Origin: Tsukamurella tyrosinosolvens
GTDB lineage: Bacteria > Actinomycetota > Actinomycetes > Mycobacteriales > Mycobacteriaceae
Assembly (NCBI RefSeq): GCF_900104775.1
Contig: NZ_FNSA01000003.1
Span: 3,348,001-3,412,000 of the forward strand
Direction: 5' to 3'
Length of the DNA: 64,000 nucleotides
Each line of letters begins with the position of its first letter. Position 1 is the stretch's first letter. Positions 1 to 9,869 of this stretch are shown one piece after another. The position numbers were made by a program, and so were the translations under genes. A model generated the notes under the pieces. The model did not search any database, was not told where the DNA came from, and saw only the letters and a list, made by a program, of their open reading frames with translations.

Positions 1-2561
1 CCCGGCCCGGCGACGGTGAGCGTGTGCAGCGGCAGCCGCACACGCAGCTTGTTCGCCTTGCGCACCGAGGAGGCCACCGAGCAGACGTCGCGGACCTCGT
101 CCATCGCGGCGACCAGCTCGGGGTCGGCCGGGAGGTCCGACGCCGCGGGCCAGTCCGTCAGGTGCACCGACTCCCCGCCGGTGAGGCCGCGCCACATGGC
201 CTCGCTGGCCATCGGGAGCAGCGGCGCCGCGAGCCGGCACGTGGTCTCCAACACGGTGTACAGCGTGTCGAACGCGCCGGAGTCCGCGCCGTCCCAGAAC
301 CGCGCCCGCGAGCGGCGCACGTACCAGTTGGTCAGCGCGTCGACGAACAGCCGCAGCTCCTCGCAGGCGTCGGCGATGTTGCAGGTATCCAGGGCCTCGG
401 TCATCGTGTCGCGGGTCTGCGCCAGCTTCGCGAGGATGTAGCGATCCAGCACGTCCTGCGAGTCGGTGCGCCACGTGGCCGGCCGCTCCGCGTACAGCTG
501 CAGGAACGAGTAGGCGTTCCACAGCGGCAGCAGCGTCTGCCGCACGCCGTCGCGGATGCCCTGCTCCGTCACCACGAGGTTGCCGCCGCGCAGGATGGGC
601 GAGGCCATGAGGAACCAGCGCATCGCGTCGGAACCGTCGCGGTTGAAGACCTCGTTGACATCCGGGTAGTTCCGCTTCGACTTCGACATCTTCAGTCCGT
701 CGTGGCCCAGCACGATGCCGTGCGCCGCGACCGTGCGGAAGGCGGCGCTGTCGAACAGGGCCGTCGCCAGCACGTGCAGGTTGTAGAACCAGCCCTTGGT
801 CTGCCCGTTGTACTCGACGATGAAGTCGCCGGGGAAGTGGCTGTCGAACCACTCCTGGTTCTCGAACGGGTAGTGGACCTGCGCGAAGGGCATGGAGCCC
901 GACTCGAACCAGCAGTCCAGCACCTCGGGGACGCGGTGCATCGTCGACTTCCCGGTCGGGTCGTCGGGGTTCGGCCGGGTCAGCTCGTCGATGTACGGGC
1001 GGTGCAGGTTCGTCGGGCGCACGCCGAAGTCGCGCTCCAGCTCGTCGAGCGAGCCGTACACGTCGACGCGCGGGTACGCGGGGTCGTCGGACACCCACAC
1101 CGGGATGGGGGCGCCCCAGTACCGGTTGCGGCTGATGTTCCAGTCGCGCGCGCCCTCGACCCACTTGCCGAACTGGCCGTCGCGGATGTGCGCGGGGTTC
1201 CAGGTGATGTCCTGGTTCAGCTCCAGCATGCGCGGGATGATCTTGGTGACCTCGACGAACCACGAGGGCACGGCCATGTAGATCAGCGGCTGGCCCGAGC
1301 GCCAGGAGTGCGGGTAACTGTGCTCGATGGTCTCGTGGCGCAGCAGCCGTCCCTTGGCCTTGAGGTCCTTCGCGATCACCGGGTTGGCGTCGAAGACCTG
1401 CAGCCCCTCGTACGGCGGCACCGCGGAGGTGAACTTCCCGCCCGGGTCCAGCGGCTGCACGACCTCGATGCCGTATTTGCCGGTGGCGAGGTCCATGTCC
1501 TCCTCACCGAACGCGGGCGCGAGGTGCACCACGCCGGTGCCGGAGTCGGTGGTCACGTAATCGGCGAGCAGCGTCACGTGCGCCTTGGGATGCCCGGCGA
1601 AGAAGTCGAAGGGCGGCTCGTAGGCGGCGAACTCGAGGTCACGCCCCTTGTACGTCCCCTTGACCTCGGGCGACTCCCCCAGCTCGCGGGCGTACTGGCC
1701 CAGCCGTGCCTCGGCGAGCAGGTAGTCCTTGCCGTCCGCGCCGGTGACGTGCACGTAGTCGAGGTCCGGGTGCACGGCGATCGCGAGGTTCGACGGCAGC
1801 GTCCAGGGCGTGGTGGTCCAGATCAGCGCCTCGACACCGTCGAGCGCCTCGAGCGGGGTGCCCTTGGTGCGCAACGGCATCCCGACGGTGACCGCCGGGT
1901 CCTGCCGCATCTTGTAGGCGTCGTCGAGCTTGGACTCCTGGTTCGACAGCGGCGTCTGCTCGTACCAGGAGTACGGCAGCACACGGTAGCCCTGGTAGAT
2001 CAGGCCCTTCTCGTGGAGGGTCTTGAACGCCCACATGACCGACTCCATGAAGTCCAGGTCGAGCGTCTTGTAGTCGTTGTCGAAGTCCACCCAGCGGGCC
2101 TGGCGGGTGACGTACTGGCGCCACTCCTCGGTGTACCGCAGCACCGAGGTGCGGCAGTAGTCGTTGAACTTCTCCACGCCCATGGTCTCGATCTCGGACT
2201 TGTCCCTGATCCCCAGCTGACGCTCGGCCTCGAGCTCGGCGGGCAGGCCGTGGGTGTCCCAGCCGAACCGGCGGTCGACCTTCTTGCCGCGCATCGTCTG
2301 ATACCGCGGGACGAGGTCCTTGACGTAGCCCGTCAGCAGGTGGCCGTAGTGCGGCAGGCCGTTGGCGAAGGGCGGACCGTCGTAGAAGACGAACTCCTCC
2401 GCGTCGGCGCGGTTCGCGATCGTCCGGCGGAAGGTGTCGTTCTCGGCCCAGTACGCGAGGACGCGCTCCTCGAGGTCGGGGAACGACGGCGTACCCGTCT
2501 TGGCGGGGCTGTCGTCGTCGCGGGTCATGTCGACCAGCGGATAGGGGCGCTTGCTGCTCAC
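1..2561 (-). CDS. ileS: isoleucine--tRNA ligase, C-terminal part beyond window
   Basis: Class I aminoacyl-tRNA synthetase that charges tRNA-Ile in the cytoplasm. The start is GTG (2559-2561), with GAGGAG five bases upstream (2567-2572). The HIGH-type motif is PHYGH in the context [16 protein letters not shown] (about residue 60), and the KMSKS loop is [12 protein letters not shown] (near 670-690). The editing domain lies between them, and the anticodon-binding domain begins before the gene leaves the window after 853 codons. The family is usually about 1040 residues, so roughly 190 C-terminal residues are missing. HYGH and [11 protein letters not shown] are typical of the eukaryote-like IleS2 group, which is known for low mupirocin sensitivity; that phenotype is inferred, not seen. 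The preceding leader is a T-box. Confidence 0.97.
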   Translation of the reverse strand, partial: MSSKRPYPLVDMTRDDDSPAKTGTPSFPDLEERVLAYWAENDTFRRTIANRADAEEFVFYDGPPFANGLPHYGHLLTGYVKDLVPRYQTMRGKKVDRRFGWDTHGLPAELEAERQLGIRDKSEIETMGVEKFNDYCRTSVLRYTEEWRQYVTRQARWVDFDNDYKTLDLDFMESVMWAFKTLHEKGLIYQGYRVLPYSWYEQTPLSNQESKLDDAYKMRQDPAVTVGMPLRTKGTPLEALDGVEALIWTTTPWTLPSNLAIAVHPDLDYVHVTGADGKDYLLAEARLGQYARELGESPEVKGTYKGRDLEFAAYEPPFDFFAGHPKAHVTLLADYVTTDSGTGVVHLAPAFGEEDMDLATGKYGIEVVQPLDPGGKFTSAVPPYEGLQVFDANPVIAKDLKAKGRLLRHETIEHSYPHSWRSGQPLIYMAVPSWFVEVTKIIPRMLELNQDITWNPAHIRDGQFGKWVEGARDWNISRNRYWGAPIPVWVSDDPAYPRVDVYGSLDELERDFGVRPTNLHRPYIDELTRPNPDDPTGKSTMHRVPEVLDCWFESGSMPFAQVHYPFENQEWFDSHFPGDFIVEYNGQTKGWFYNLHVLATALFDSAAFRTVAAHGIVLGHDGLKMSKSKRNYPDVNEVFNRDGSDAMRWFLMASPILRGGNLVVTEQGIRDGVRQTLLPLWNAYSFLQLYAERPATWRTDSQDVLDRYILAKLAQTRDTMTEALDTCNIADACEELRLFVDALTNWYVRRSRARFWDGADSGAFDTLYTVLETTCRLAAPLLPMASEAMWRGLTGGESVHLTDWPAASDLPADPELVAAMDEVRDVCSVASSVRKANKLRVRLPLHTLTVAGP

Positions 2562-2770
2562 GGTGACTCCTCGTGCCGTCTACTACCAGCACGGGGACGA
2601 TCCCCGACCCTCGGCCGGGTACCGCGGTACCACCCCGCTTGCGCCTCCCGGGAAGGGCTGCGCCGCTCTTGACACGGGCTGTGACGGGCCCCACCGTCCG
2701 GTTCTACTGGGGCGGAATCCGCCCGTTCTTCCGGATGCTCCCCGGTGATGGCCGGATCAACGCAGTGCTA
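2562..2770 (-). promoter_or_regulatory. translational T-box riboswitch of ileS (ultrashort Stem I)
   Basis: Read on the minus strand, the leader contains the T-box signature GGGGTGGTACCGCGG (about 2622-2637), whose TGGT bulge pairs with the acceptor end of uncharged tRNA. Upstream is a short Stem I: CGTT (2759-2762) pairs with AACG (2724-2727), and an inner CCGG/CCGG hairpin lies between them. The specifier loop carries ATC (2747-2749), an isoleucine codon. No T-run terminator follows. Instead the T-box region runs into GC-rich sequence that can pair near the GAGGAG ribosome site (2567-2572). This is the layout of actinobacterial T-boxes that control translation by sequestering the ribosome site. 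Confidence 0.92.
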
Positions 2771-2776
2771 CCACCA

Positions 2777-2782
2777 AGGATA
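2777..2782 (-). promoter_or_regulatory. candidate -10 element of ileS
   Basis: TATCCT (TANNNT type) lies about 15 bases before the T-box Stem I, so transcription would begin near 2770. No convincing -35 is visible. The element lies just beyond the stop codon of the upstream membrane-protein gene (stop at 2798-2800), so ileS probably has its own transcription start. Confidence 0.4.
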
Positions 2783-2797
2783 GCTAATCGTGCAACG

Positions 2798-3400
2798 TCA
2801 TTTCTTGCCGGGATCTTCCGACTCCGGCTCCTGCGGCGGGGTCCACTCCGTGCCCCACGCCTGATCGATCCGGATCTGCGGGATCTGATCGGTCATGTCC
2901 GGGTCGTACTTCCCCGGCGCGAACAGTCCGCGGGTGGCCTCGTCGTCCGTGTCGGCCGGCGATTCGTGCTCCCAGCCCGTCGGCCCGCCGAGCGGGCCCA
3001 TCGCGAACTGCGTGGTCGGGTTCGCGTCGTCGTCGTGGTGACCGAACTCCTCGTGCCCGACGGTGCCCGCCTCGCGCGTCGCGTCGTCGACGGGGGCCGG
3101 CGCGGCCTCTTCTTCGTCGTCGCTCGTGGACGGCGTGGCGGCGCGAGCCGGACGGCTCGACGGCGCCGCGTCCTCGTCGTCCGCGTCCTCGTCGTCCCGG
3201 TCGCCGGGGCTCCAGGGCGCGGCCCGGTCCGCCTTGTCGCGTTCGCCGCGGCGGTAGGTGAGAACGTCGCCGAGCAGCAGGCCGACGCCGATCACCGAGA
3301 CCACGACGCACGCGATGGCGAGCCAGAGATTGGCCGTGACCAGGGCGACGATCAGCAGGATGAACCCGATGATCGTCGCCCCCAGTGCGGCTAGCAGCAT
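2798..3400 (-). CDS. small membrane protein with acidic cytoplasmic tail (Rv2144c-like position)
   Basis: A 200-residue protein of unknown function. Two hydrophobic helices fill residues 1-48, followed by a basic TYRRGERDK stretch and a long acidic, Ala/Asp/Glu-rich, probably disordered tail. A conserved-looking C-terminal segment contains KYDPDMTDQIPQIRIDQAWG. It lies directly downstream of wag31, the position held by Rv2144c (a predicted transmembrane protein) in M. tuberculosis, so a role in pole growth or envelope assembly is possible but unproven. The 35-base gap from wag31 contains the perfect palindrome GCTGGTACCAGC (3422-3433). The ATG at 3398-3400 is used. Confidence 0.75.
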   Translation of the reverse strand: MLLAALGATIIGFILLIVALVTANLWLAIACVVVSVIGVGLLLGDVLTYRRGERDKADRAAPWSPGDRDDEDADDEDAAPSSRPARAATPSTSDDEEEAAPAPVDDATREAGTVGHEEFGHHDDDANPTTQFAMGPLGGPTGWEHESPADTDDEATRGLFAPGKYDPDMTDQIPQIRIDQAWGTEWTPPQEPESEDPGKK

Positions 3401-3435
3401 GAGAACTCCGCCCTAGTACCGGCTGGTACCAGCGG

Positions 3436-4260
3436 CTACTTGTACTGCTGGTTGCCGCCGGCGGCGTTGCCGGGATCGTTGAAGTCGCCACCGCGACCCT
3501 GGCCGTGATCGACCGGGGCGGCGCTGCGCAGCGATTGCAGCTCCTCGAGCTGCCCCTCGAGGTAGGTCTTGAGGCGGGTGCGGTACTCGCGCTCGTACGT
3601 CTTGAGCTGCTCGATCCGACCCTCCAGCACGGTGCGCTGCTGGTTGATGGTGGTCATGATCTCGGTGTGCTTCGTCTCGGCCTCGGCCTGCAGCGCGTCG
3701 GAGCGCTCCTGCGCCTGGCGCAGCTGGTTCTCCGAGCGGGTCTGCGCGTCGGCGAGCAGCGCGTCGGAGCGCTGGCGGGCGTCGGCCACCATGGCCTCGG
3801 CCTTCTGCCGGGCGTCGGTGACCATGGCCTCCGACTGGGCGCGCGCGTCCGAGACCAGCTTCTCGGCCTCGGAACGCGAGTTGTTCGTGAGGCGGTCGGC
3901 GGTCTCCTGCGCCAGGCCCAGCACCTTGGCGGCGCGCACGTGCGCCTCCTCGGTGGTGGCCGGTGCCGCAGCGGCGGCCGGAGCCGGCTCGGCGACGGCC
4001 GGAGCGTTCGGCGTCGGCGACGCGAACGCGACGGTGCTATCCGCGGACGGCTGCTCGCCGCCACCGGCGCGGGCCTCGCCGAGCTCGCGCTCGAGCTCGG
4101 TGTTGCGCTGCTGCAGATCGTTGTTCTCGTCGATCAGCCGAGCGAGCTCGGTCTCGACCAGATCGAGGAACTGATCCACCTCGTCCTCGTTGTAGCCGCG
4201 CTTTCCGATCGGCGGCTTGCTGAACGCCACGTTCCGCACGTCGGCGGGTGTCAGCTTCAT
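3436..4260 (-). CDS. wag31: DivIVA-family polar growth protein Wag31
   Basis: Coiled-coil scaffold that collects at negatively curved membrane at the cell poles and directs tip growth in mycolic-acid bacteria. The N-terminal DivIVA domain is clear: [20 protein letters not shown] followed by [20 protein letters not shown] (residues 1-40). An early coiled coil is followed by an Ala/Pro-rich linker (about 85-105), then a long coiled coil with repeated [14 protein letters not shown] heptads to about residue 245. At 274 residues it matches the family. The start is ATG preceded by GAGGGG. It is likely transcribed from a -10 TACAGT at 4316-4321, giving a leader of about 48 bases. In mycobacteria it is phosphorylated by PknA/PknB. 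Confidence 0.97.
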   Translation of the reverse strand: MKLTPADVRNVAFSKPPIGKRGYNEDEVDQFLDLVETELARLIDENNDLQQRNTELERELGEARAGGGEQPSADSTVAFASPTPNAPAVAEPAPAAAAAPATTEEAHVRAAKVLGLAQETADRLTNNSRSEAEKLVSDARAQSEAMVTDARQKAEAMVADARQRSDALLADAQTRSENQLRQAQERSDALQAEAETKHTEIMTTINQQRTVLEGRIEQLKTYEREYRTRLKTYLEGQLEELQSLRSAAPVDHGQGRGGDFNDPGNAAGGNQQYK

Positions 4261-4315
4261 AGGTCGTTTCCCCTCAATTCGGCTGCTCGACAGATCTCAA
4301 GTCACTCGGACCAAC

Positions 4316-4321
4316 ACTGTA
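4316..4321 (-). promoter_or_regulatory. candidate -10 element of wag31
   Basis: TACAGT lies in the 163-base gap between yggT and wag31, about 55 bases before the wag31 ATG. wag31 is therefore likely transcribed separately from the genes before it. The -35 is weak (TGGTGT or GTGACA are possible). Confidence 0.4.
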
Positions 4322-4423
4322 ACTAGTGCACATCCTGTCACACCAGACCCGTTTGTTCCTCATCACCCAACAATCACGCAATGAAATGTCCGATTCTCCG
4401 CGTCGGAGTCGGCCGGAACCGAA

Positions 4424-4714
4424 CTAAACCGCGAGTCCGCCGACGATCCGCTGCGCGATCGCGACCAGCAGAAACAGCACGATGAACGACAGATCCAGCC
4501 GGATCGGCCCCAGCTGCGGAGACGGCAGCACCTTGCGGAGCGCCTTCAGCGGCGGATCCGTGACGGTGAACACTGCTTCGAGGATCAGGGCGACGATCCC
4601 CTTCGGGAACCACTCCCGCGCGAAGGACTTCACCACCTCGACCACGAGCCGAACGATGAGGAGGAACCAGAAGATCGAGAGGAGCGTGTAGACGACGAGC
4701 CAGAATGCTTGCAC
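4424..4714 (-). CDS. YggT family membrane protein
   Basis: A 96-residue integral membrane protein with two strongly hydrophobic segments (about residues 4-26 and 72-94) and the family stretch VFTVTDPPLKALRKVLP between them. YggT proteins sit in division clusters between sepF and wag31/divIVA and are linked to division or osmotic tolerance, but their exact role is unknown. GTG at 4712-4714 is the only plausible start that keeps the first helix (QAFWLVVYTLLSIFWFLL). No clear ribosome site precedes it. It lies 22 bases downstream of sepF and is probably cotranscribed with it. Confidence 0.9.
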   Translation of the reverse strand: MQAFWLVVYTLLSIFWFLLIVRLVVEVVKSFAREWFPKGIVALILEAVFTVTDPPLKALRKVLPSPQLGPIRLDLSFIVLFLLVAIAQRIVGGLAV

Positions 4715-4736
4715 CTGTACAGTCTGCCCGAATCCG

Positions 4737-5411
4737 TCAGCGGTTGTAGAAGCCGGTCTCCGCGATCCGCGCCCGGTCCTCCGCCGTGACGTCCACGTCG
4801 GCCGTGGCCAGCATGAACACCTTGGTGGTGATCCGGTCGAACGAACCGTGCAGCGCGAAGGTCAGGCCGGCGGCGAAGTCGACCAGTCGCTTGGCGTCGG
4901 CGTTGTCCATCGCGGTGAGGTCCATGATCACCGGAATACCCTCGCGGAAGCGCTCACCGATCGTGCGCGCCTCCTCGTACGAGGTGGGACGCAGCGTGGT
5001 GATGCGGGACATCGGGTTCTCCTGGCTCAGCACATCGGCGCGGGTGTCCATCGCCAACGCGCCGCGGGTGGACGGGGCGACGGAGCGCGAGACGTCCCGC
5101 AGCGGCTCCAGGCGCGGCAGCGGCGCGCGGGCGGGCTCGCGGTAGCCCCGCTCGTAGCCGGCGTCGTAGCGATCGTCGTAGGCGGCGCCGCGGGCGTCGT
5201 AGCCGTCCGCGTAGGCGGGCTCGTACGCGTCGTACTCGTCGGCGCGGCGGCCGTCGTAGGCGTAGCCGCGCTCGCCGCGGTAGTCGTCGAAATCGTCGTC
5301 GAGGCTGCGGCGGCCGCGCGGCTGCGGGGTGCCCTCGTCGACGTATCCGTCGTCGTAGGCATCCAGCGGAACCATCCCGAAGTACGCCTTGACCTTGTGC
5401 AGAGTGCTCAT
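4737..5411 (-). CDS. sepF: cell division protein SepF
   Basis: Membrane-associated FtsZ partner that anchors the Z-ring in actinobacteria, which lack FtsA. The start [16 protein letters not shown] is the expected amphipathic membrane-binding helix. A Tyr/Asp/Arg-rich disordered linker follows (about residues 18-115), then the SepF core from [14 protein letters not shown] to the C-terminus, including [22 protein letters not shown]. The length is 224 residues. The ATG is preceded by GGAAGGG. A -10 TAATCT (5475-5480) would give a leader of about 57 bases. The gene directly upstream is pgeF; yggS is missing from between them. Confidence 0.96.
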   Translation of the reverse strand: MSTLHKVKAYFGMVPLDAYDDGYVDEGTPQPRGRRSLDDDFDDYRGERGYAYDGRRADEYDAYEPAYADGYDARGAAYDDRYDAGYERGYREPARAPLPRLEPLRDVSRSVAPSTRGALAMDTRADVLSQENPMSRITTLRPTSYEEARTIGERFREGIPVIMDLTAMDNADAKRLVDFAAGLTFALHGSFDRITTKVFMLATADVDVTAEDRARIAETGFYNR

Positions 5412-5533
5412 CTTTGCCCTTCCTCGGCGCCTGCATGGGCTGGTGTGACGGTTGTGACTGTCGTTATGGAAGTGAGATTAGTAGGGAAGACGGGCGAATG
5501 GCGGTTCCGACACGCGCACGAATCCCATCGATG

Positions 5534-6277
5534 TCATTTCGGTGTGTCGATCCAGATCACCGAGGCCAGGCGCCCCGTCGGCGCGCCCCGGCGATGCGAG
5601 AACAGCGTGGGATCGCTGATGGTGCACCGCGGGTCCTCGGCGACCGCCGCGACGCCCAGTCCCTGCAGCTGACGACGGATGCCGGCGCGCAGGTCGAGCC
5701 CGTCGGTGCCCTTCTCGGTGCGGCAGCGGCTGCCCGGCAGGTGCTGCTCGACGTCGGCGGCCATCGAGGCGGGGACCTCGTACTTCGCGCCGCTGGCCGC
5801 GGGTCCGAGGAAAGCGCCGATCCGCTCGGGGCGCGCACCCAGCTCCCGCATCGTGTCGATCACGGCGGGCACGATGCCGATCCGGGCGCCGACGCGGCCC
5901 GCGTGGACCGCGGCCAGCACGCCGGCTTCGTCGTCGGAGAGCAGGATCGGGACGCAGTCGGCGGTGAGCACGGCGAGAGCGAGTCCGGGCACCGTCGTCA
6001 CGAGCGCGTCCGTTGCCTCGACGGGCTCCGCACGCGGACCGTCGACGACGGTGACGTTCCGGCTGTGGATCTGCTCCATCCACACCACGTGTCCGGGCTC
6101 GACGCCGATCTCGCGCTCGAGGCGCAGCCGGTTGGCGGCGACGGCGGCGGGATCGTCGCCGACGTGATCGCCCAGGTTGAACGTGTCGTACGGGGCCTGC
6201 GAGGCACCGCCCGCGCGAGTGGTGGTCACTCGCCGGACGCGGTGCGCAGTGACAGGAGCGTTCGCGGGATCAGTCAT
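5534..6277 (-). CDS. pgeF: peptidoglycan editing factor PgeF (YfiH/YlmD laccase-domain protein)
   Basis: A 247-residue cytoplasmic protein of the DUF152/multicopper-polyphenol-oxidase-like family. The family includes E. coli YfiH, which removes wrongly incorporated L-Ser UDP-MurNAc intermediates, and purine nucleoside phosphorylases/adenosine deaminases. Visible hallmarks are NLGDHVGDDPAAVAANR, WMEQIHSRNV, the LTADCVPILL metal-binding motif, AAVHAGRVGA and the C-terminal CTISDPTLFSHRR. It lies between ftsZ and sepF as in Mycobacterium (Rv2149c). The start ATG is at 6275-6277 and the gap to ftsZ is 59 bases. Confidence 0.93.
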   Translation of the reverse strand: MTDPANAPVTAHRVRRVTTTRAGGASQAPYDTFNLGDHVGDDPAAVAANRLRLEREIGVEPGHVVWMEQIHSRNVTVVDGPRAEPVEATDALVTTVPGLALAVLTADCVPILLSDDEAGVLAAVHAGRVGARIGIVPAVIDTMRELGARPERIGAFLGPAASGAKYEVPASMAADVEQHLPGSRCRTEKGTDGLDLRAGIRRQLQGLGVAAVAEDPRCTISDPTLFSHRRGAPTGRLASVIWIDTPK

Positions 6278-6336
6278 GTCACAAGACTACTGACGGCGCC
6301 CCCGGCAGAGCCGGGAGCGCCGTCGGTGTCAGTACC

Positions 6337-7500
6337 TCAGCGGCGGTTCTGCAGGAAGGACGGGACGTCGAGGTCGAAGTCGTCGTCCGAACGCGTCTCG
6401 CGGCCCGCAGGAGCGGCCGAGAACGGGTCGTTGGCCCGGGCCGGGCGCGCGCCGAACGGGTTACCGCGACGCGCGTCCTCCGGCTCGGCCGCCGGCTGCT
6501 GCTCGACCGCGGTGTGCTGACCGCCGATGCGGGTGACCGGGCGGCGCGCGGGGGCGCCGCCGTCGAAGCCCGCGGCGATGACGGTGATCCGGACCTCGTC
6601 GCCCAGATTGTCGTCGATCACGGTGCCGAAGATGATGTTCGCGTCCTCGTGCGAGGCGCCCTGCACCAGCGAGGCGGCCTCGTTGATCTCGAACAGGCCC
6701 AGGTCGCTGCCGCCCGCGATGGACATGAGCACGCCGTGCGCGCCCTCCATCGAGGTCTCCAGCAGCGGCGAGTTCACGGCGGCCTCCGCGGCCTTGAGCG
6801 CGCGGCCCTCGCCGCGGGCCGAGCCGATGCCCATGAGCGCGCTGCCGGCGCCCGACATGACGCTCTTGACGTCCGCGAAGTCGACGTTGATCAGACCCGG
6901 AGTGGTGATCAGGTCGGTGATTCCCTGGACACCGTTGAGGAGCACCTCGTCGGCGCTCTTGAAGGCGTCGAGCGCCGAGACGCTGACGTCGCCCAGCTGC
7001 AGCAGCCGGTCGTTCGGGATCACGATGAGGGTGTCGCACGACTCGCGCAGCGAGGTGATGCCCTGCTCGGCCTGCTTGCCGCGGCGAGCGCCCTCGAACG
7101 TGAACGGGCGGGTCACCACGCCCACGGTGAGCGCGCCGAGCTTACGGGCGATGCTCGCGACGACGGGCGCGCCGCCCGTGCCGGTGCCGCCACCCTCGCC
7201 CGCGGTGACGAAGACCATGTCGGCGCCCTTGAGGAGCTCCTCGATCTCGTCCTTGGCGTCCTCGGCGGCCTTGCGGCCCACCTCGGGATCGGCGCCGGCG
7301 CCGAGGCCCCGGGTCGAGTCGCGGCCCACGTCGAGCTTGACGTCGGCGTCGCTCATGATGAGCGCCTGGGCGTCGGTGTTGATCGCGATGAACTCGACGC
7401 CCTTGAGACCCTGTTCGATCATCCGGTTCACGGCGTTGACGCCGCCGCCGCCGATGCCGACGACCTTGATTACGGCGAGGTAGTTGTGCGCGGCGGTCAT
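6337..7500 (-). CDS. ftsZ: cell division protein FtsZ
   Basis: Tubulin-like GTPase that forms the Z-ring. The GTP-binding signature [15 protein letters not shown] is near residue 106, the N-terminal [15 protein letters not shown] is present, and the T7 loop reads [13 protein letters not shown]. After the globular core comes a variable Pro/Arg/Ala linker (about 315-370). The gene ends with the conserved tail [16 protein letters not shown], which in relatives binds SepF and FtsW. Length is 387 residues. ATG at 7498-7500 is preceded by GGGGAAAGG. A 180-base upstream region separates it from ftsQ, so it probably has its own promoter. Confidence 0.99.
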   Translation of the reverse strand: MTAAHNYLAVIKVVGIGGGGVNAVNRMIEQGLKGVEFIAINTDAQALIMSDADVKLDVGRDSTRGLGAGADPEVGRKAAEDAKDEIEELLKGADMVFVTAGEGGGTGTGGAPVVASIARKLGALTVGVVTRPFTFEGARRGKQAEQGITSLRESCDTLIVIPNDRLLQLGDVSVSALDAFKSADEVLLNGVQGITDLITTPGLINVDFADVKSVMSGAGSALMGIGSARGEGRALKAAEAAVNSPLLETSMEGAHGVLMSIAGGSDLGLFEINEAASLVQGASHEDANIIFGTVIDDNLGDEVRITVIAAGFDGGAPARRPVTRIGGQHTAVEQQPAAEPEDARRGNPFGARPARANDPFSAAPAGRETRSDDDFDLDVPSFLQNRR

Positions 7501-7680
7501 GTTTCGCCTTTCCCCTGATGTGAAGTCTGTTGCTTCTGAGACGAACCCTAAACCTCAACAGAAGGCTTAAAGTTATGTCAAGTAGCTGGTCTGAAACCAA
7601 GGTAGAGGGCGGTGCGCCGCTTGCCGTGCAAGCGCGCGGGCGTGTCGGGAAAAACGTTCTCGGTGAGGGGAAGAACACCC
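7501..7680 (-). promoter_or_regulatory. ftsZ leader and promoter region
   Basis: The gap between ftsQ and ftsZ is much more AT-rich than its surroundings. On the minus strand it contains a perfect -35-like TTGACA (7576-7581). No -10 stands at the ideal 17-base distance; the nearest TANNNT is TAGGGT, about 25 bases on. It probably carries one or more ftsZ promoters, as in mycobacteria, but the start site cannot be fixed by eye. Confidence 0.5.
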
Positions 7681-8385
7681 TCAGCGGGTGGTCGGCATGT
7701 CCGGGTTGATCACGGTGAACTCCTTGCCGGGGCGCGTCAGCACCATGCGCAGCGCCGCGGTCTTGTCCGCGGCCCGCTGGTCGTCGCCCCAGTACACGAC
7801 CCGCTTGTCGCGCAGCACGAAGCGCACGTTGGCCGGCGAATCCGCCCCGATCTCGACGACCTGCCCGTGCAGGTCCGGCGGCAGCGACTTGAGGACCGCG
7901 ATCGACGAGGCCGTCGCGGGGTCGTCGGTCTTCGGGTCGTCGACGACGAGCTTGGGCGTGAGGATGGGCGGCTCCCCCACCTTGATGAAGGGCACGCCCT
8001 TGGCGTCCACGAGCACCGTGCCGGCGGGCCTCTGCGCGTAGGCCACGACCTCGCGCTCGGTGACCTCGACGACCAGTGTCGACGGGTACGACACGGTGAC
8101 GGTGGCGCGGTCGATCCACGGGCTCACCGCGATAACCTGCGCCGCGTACGCGTCGCGCTGGCCGGGCGTGATCTGCAGCAGCGGACGCCCCTTGAGCGGC
8201 TCCACCACCTTCGCGACCCGATCCGCGGGCGCGTTGGTCGCACCGGTCACGGAGACGTCGCGCGCCGAGAGCAGCGGCGAGAAGTACGCCGCCGCAGCGA
8301 GTCCCGCCACCACGGCGAGCGCGAGCAGGACCAGCAGCAGACGCCGCAGCCCCGGCACGCGCCTGCGCGTCGCAGGAGAACTCAC
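7681..8385 (-). CDS. ftsQ: cell division protein FtsQ (POTRA domain)
   Basis: Bitopic divisome protein linking early and late division proteins. A basic N-terminus ([14 protein letters not shown]) is followed by one membrane helix (about residues 14-36, [20 protein letters not shown]). A POTRA domain follows ([19 protein letters not shown]) and then the FtsQ beta domain ([22 protein letters not shown]). Length is 234 residues. The GTG start (8383-8385) overlaps the murC stop as GTGA, which fixes the start. It is the last gene of the coupled mur-fts run before the gap to ftsZ. Confidence 0.95.
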   Translation of the reverse strand: MSSPATRRRVPGLRRLLLVLLALAVVAGLAAAAYFSPLLSARDVSVTGATNAPADRVAKVVEPLKGRPLLQITPGQRDAYAAQVIAVSPWIDRATVTVSYPSTLVVEVTEREVVAYAQRPAGTVLVDAKGVPFIKVGEPPILTPKLVVDDPKTDDPATASSIAVLKSLPPDLHGQVVEIGADSPANVRFVLRDKRVVYWGDDQRAADKTAALRMVLTRPGKEFTVINPDMPTTR

Positions 8386-9869
8386 GCGCCCGCCTCGGCG
8401 CCGCGCTGCGCCAGCGTGTTGAGGATCGTCGGGCCCTGCATGGTCACATCGCCCGCGCCCATGGTGATCACCACGTCGCCCGGGCTCGCGAGGCCGGCGA
8501 CCACGCCGGCCACCTCGGCCTGGCTCGGCACGTAGTGCACGGAGGCGGTCACCTTCTCGGCGATCCGCTCCCCCGTGACGCCCGGCAGCGGCGCCTCGCG
8601 CGCGCCGTAGACGTCCAGCACCACGACCTCGTCCGCGAGGCTGAGCGCCTCGGCGAACTCGGCGGCGAACTGCTCGGTCCGCGAGTACAGGTGGGGCTGG
8701 AAGGCGACGATCACGCGGCCCGGCCCGGTCTGCTTGGCGACCATCTCCGCCGCCGCGGTGAGGACCGCGCGCACCTCGGTCGGATGGTGCGCGTAGTCGT
8801 CGAAGACCCGCACGCCCTGCTCGGTGCCGCGCAGCTGGAACCGGCGGTGCACGCCGCCGAAGGCCTCGATGCCCTCGATCACCTTCGCGGTGGGCTGCCC
8901 CGTGCTGACGACGGCGATCGTCGCGGCGATCGCGTTGAGCGCCATGTGCTTCCCGGGCACGGAGAGCAGGATCGCCCGCTCGGTGACGTCCCGGTTCTCG
9001 TCGGAGAAGCGGACCTTGAGCATGCCGCCCTCGGCGCGCGGCTTGTAGTCCAGCAGCTGCGCGATCAGCGTCACGTCGGGCGCGAGGTCGCGGTGGACGC
9101 CCTCGCCGTAGCCGAGCACACGGACGCCGCGGGCGCGCAGCGCGGCGTGCGTGCGCTGCGCGAGCGCCGCCGAGCCCGGGTCGTCGAGGCACACGACGAG
9201 GGTGCCGCCGGGGCGGATCCGCTCGGTGAAGGCGTCGAAGACGGCGACGTACTTCTCCTCGGAACCGAAGAAGTCGAGGTGATCGGCCTCGACGTTGGTG
9301 ACGACCACCACGTCGGGCGCGTACTGCAGCAGCGAGCCGTCGGACTCGTCGGCCTCGGCGACGAAGACGTCGCCCGTGCCGTGGAAGGCGTTGGTGCCGG
9401 ACTCGTTGAGCTCGCCGCCCACGGCGAAGGACGGGTTGGCGCCGCAGTGCTGCAGGCCCACCACCGCCATCGACGTGGTGGACGTCTTGCCGTGGGTGCC
9501 GCTCACCAGCAGGGTGCGGTAGCCGTCCATGAGGTCGGCGAGCACCTCGGGCCGCAGGATCACCGGGATGCCGCGGCGCTGCGCCTCGACCAGCTCGGGG
9601 TTGTCCTTCGGGATGGCGGCATGGGTGGTCACGACCACCGTCGGGCCGCCGGGCAGCAGGTCGAGCGCCTCGGGGCTGTGCCCCACCTGGACCTGCGCGC
9701 CGCGAGCCCGGAGCGCGATGACGCCGCGCGACTCCTTGGCGTCGGAACCCGACACCTGCCCGCCGCGGGCCAGCAGGATCCGCGCGATGCCGGACATGCC
9801 GGCGCCGCCGATGCCCACCATGTGGACGCGCTGCAGCCGATCGGGCAGCGCTCCTGTCGACTCCGTCAC
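8382..9869 (-). CDS. murC: UDP-N-acetylmuramate--L-alanine ligase
   Basis: ATP-dependent ligase that adds L-Ala to UDP-MurNAc, the first amino acid of the stem peptide. The N-terminal Rossmann motif [18 protein letters not shown] is followed by the ATP-binding P-loop [13 protein letters not shown] (about residue 115), the [11 protein letters not shown] region and the C-terminal [15 protein letters not shown] motif typical of MurC. Its 495 residues agree with the family. GTG (9867-9869) overlaps the murG stop as GTGA, and its own stop overlaps ftsQ in the same way. Confidence 0.98.
   Translation of the reverse strand: MTESTGALPDRLQRVHMVGIGGAGMSGIARILLARGGQVSGSDAKESRGVIALRARGAQVQVGHSPEALDLLPGGPTVVVTTHAAIPKDNPELVEAQRRGIPVILRPEVLADLMDGYRTLLVSGTHGKTSTTSMAVVGLQHCGANPSFAVGGELNESGTNAFHGTGDVFVAEADESDGSLLQYAPDVVVVTNVEADHLDFFGSEEKYVAVFDAFTERIRPGGTLVVCLDDPGSAALAQRTHAALRARGVRVLGYGEGVHRDLAPDVTLIAQLLDYKPRAEGGMLKVRFSDENRDVTERAILLSVPGKHMALNAIAATIAVVSTGQPTAKVIEGIEAFGGVHRRFQLRGTEQGVRVFDDYAHHPTEVRAVLTAAAEMVAKQTGPGRVIVAFQPHLYSRTEQFAAEFAEALSLADEVVVLDVYGAREAPLPGVTGERIAEKVTASVHYVPSQAEVAGVVAGLASPGDVVITMGAGDVTMQGPTILNTLAQRGAEAGA

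Noticed and set aside
24-2672. 882-codon open frame on the plus strand, opposite ileS
   Set aside because: It is the antisense shadow of ileS: high GC removes stop codons. The product is Val/Arg/His-rich with no family features and no ribosome site.
5414-6520. Plus-strand open frame across the sepF-pgeF gap as a displaced yggS
   Set aside because: The translated sequence has no pyridoxal-phosphate-binding or YggS features and is antisense to pgeF.
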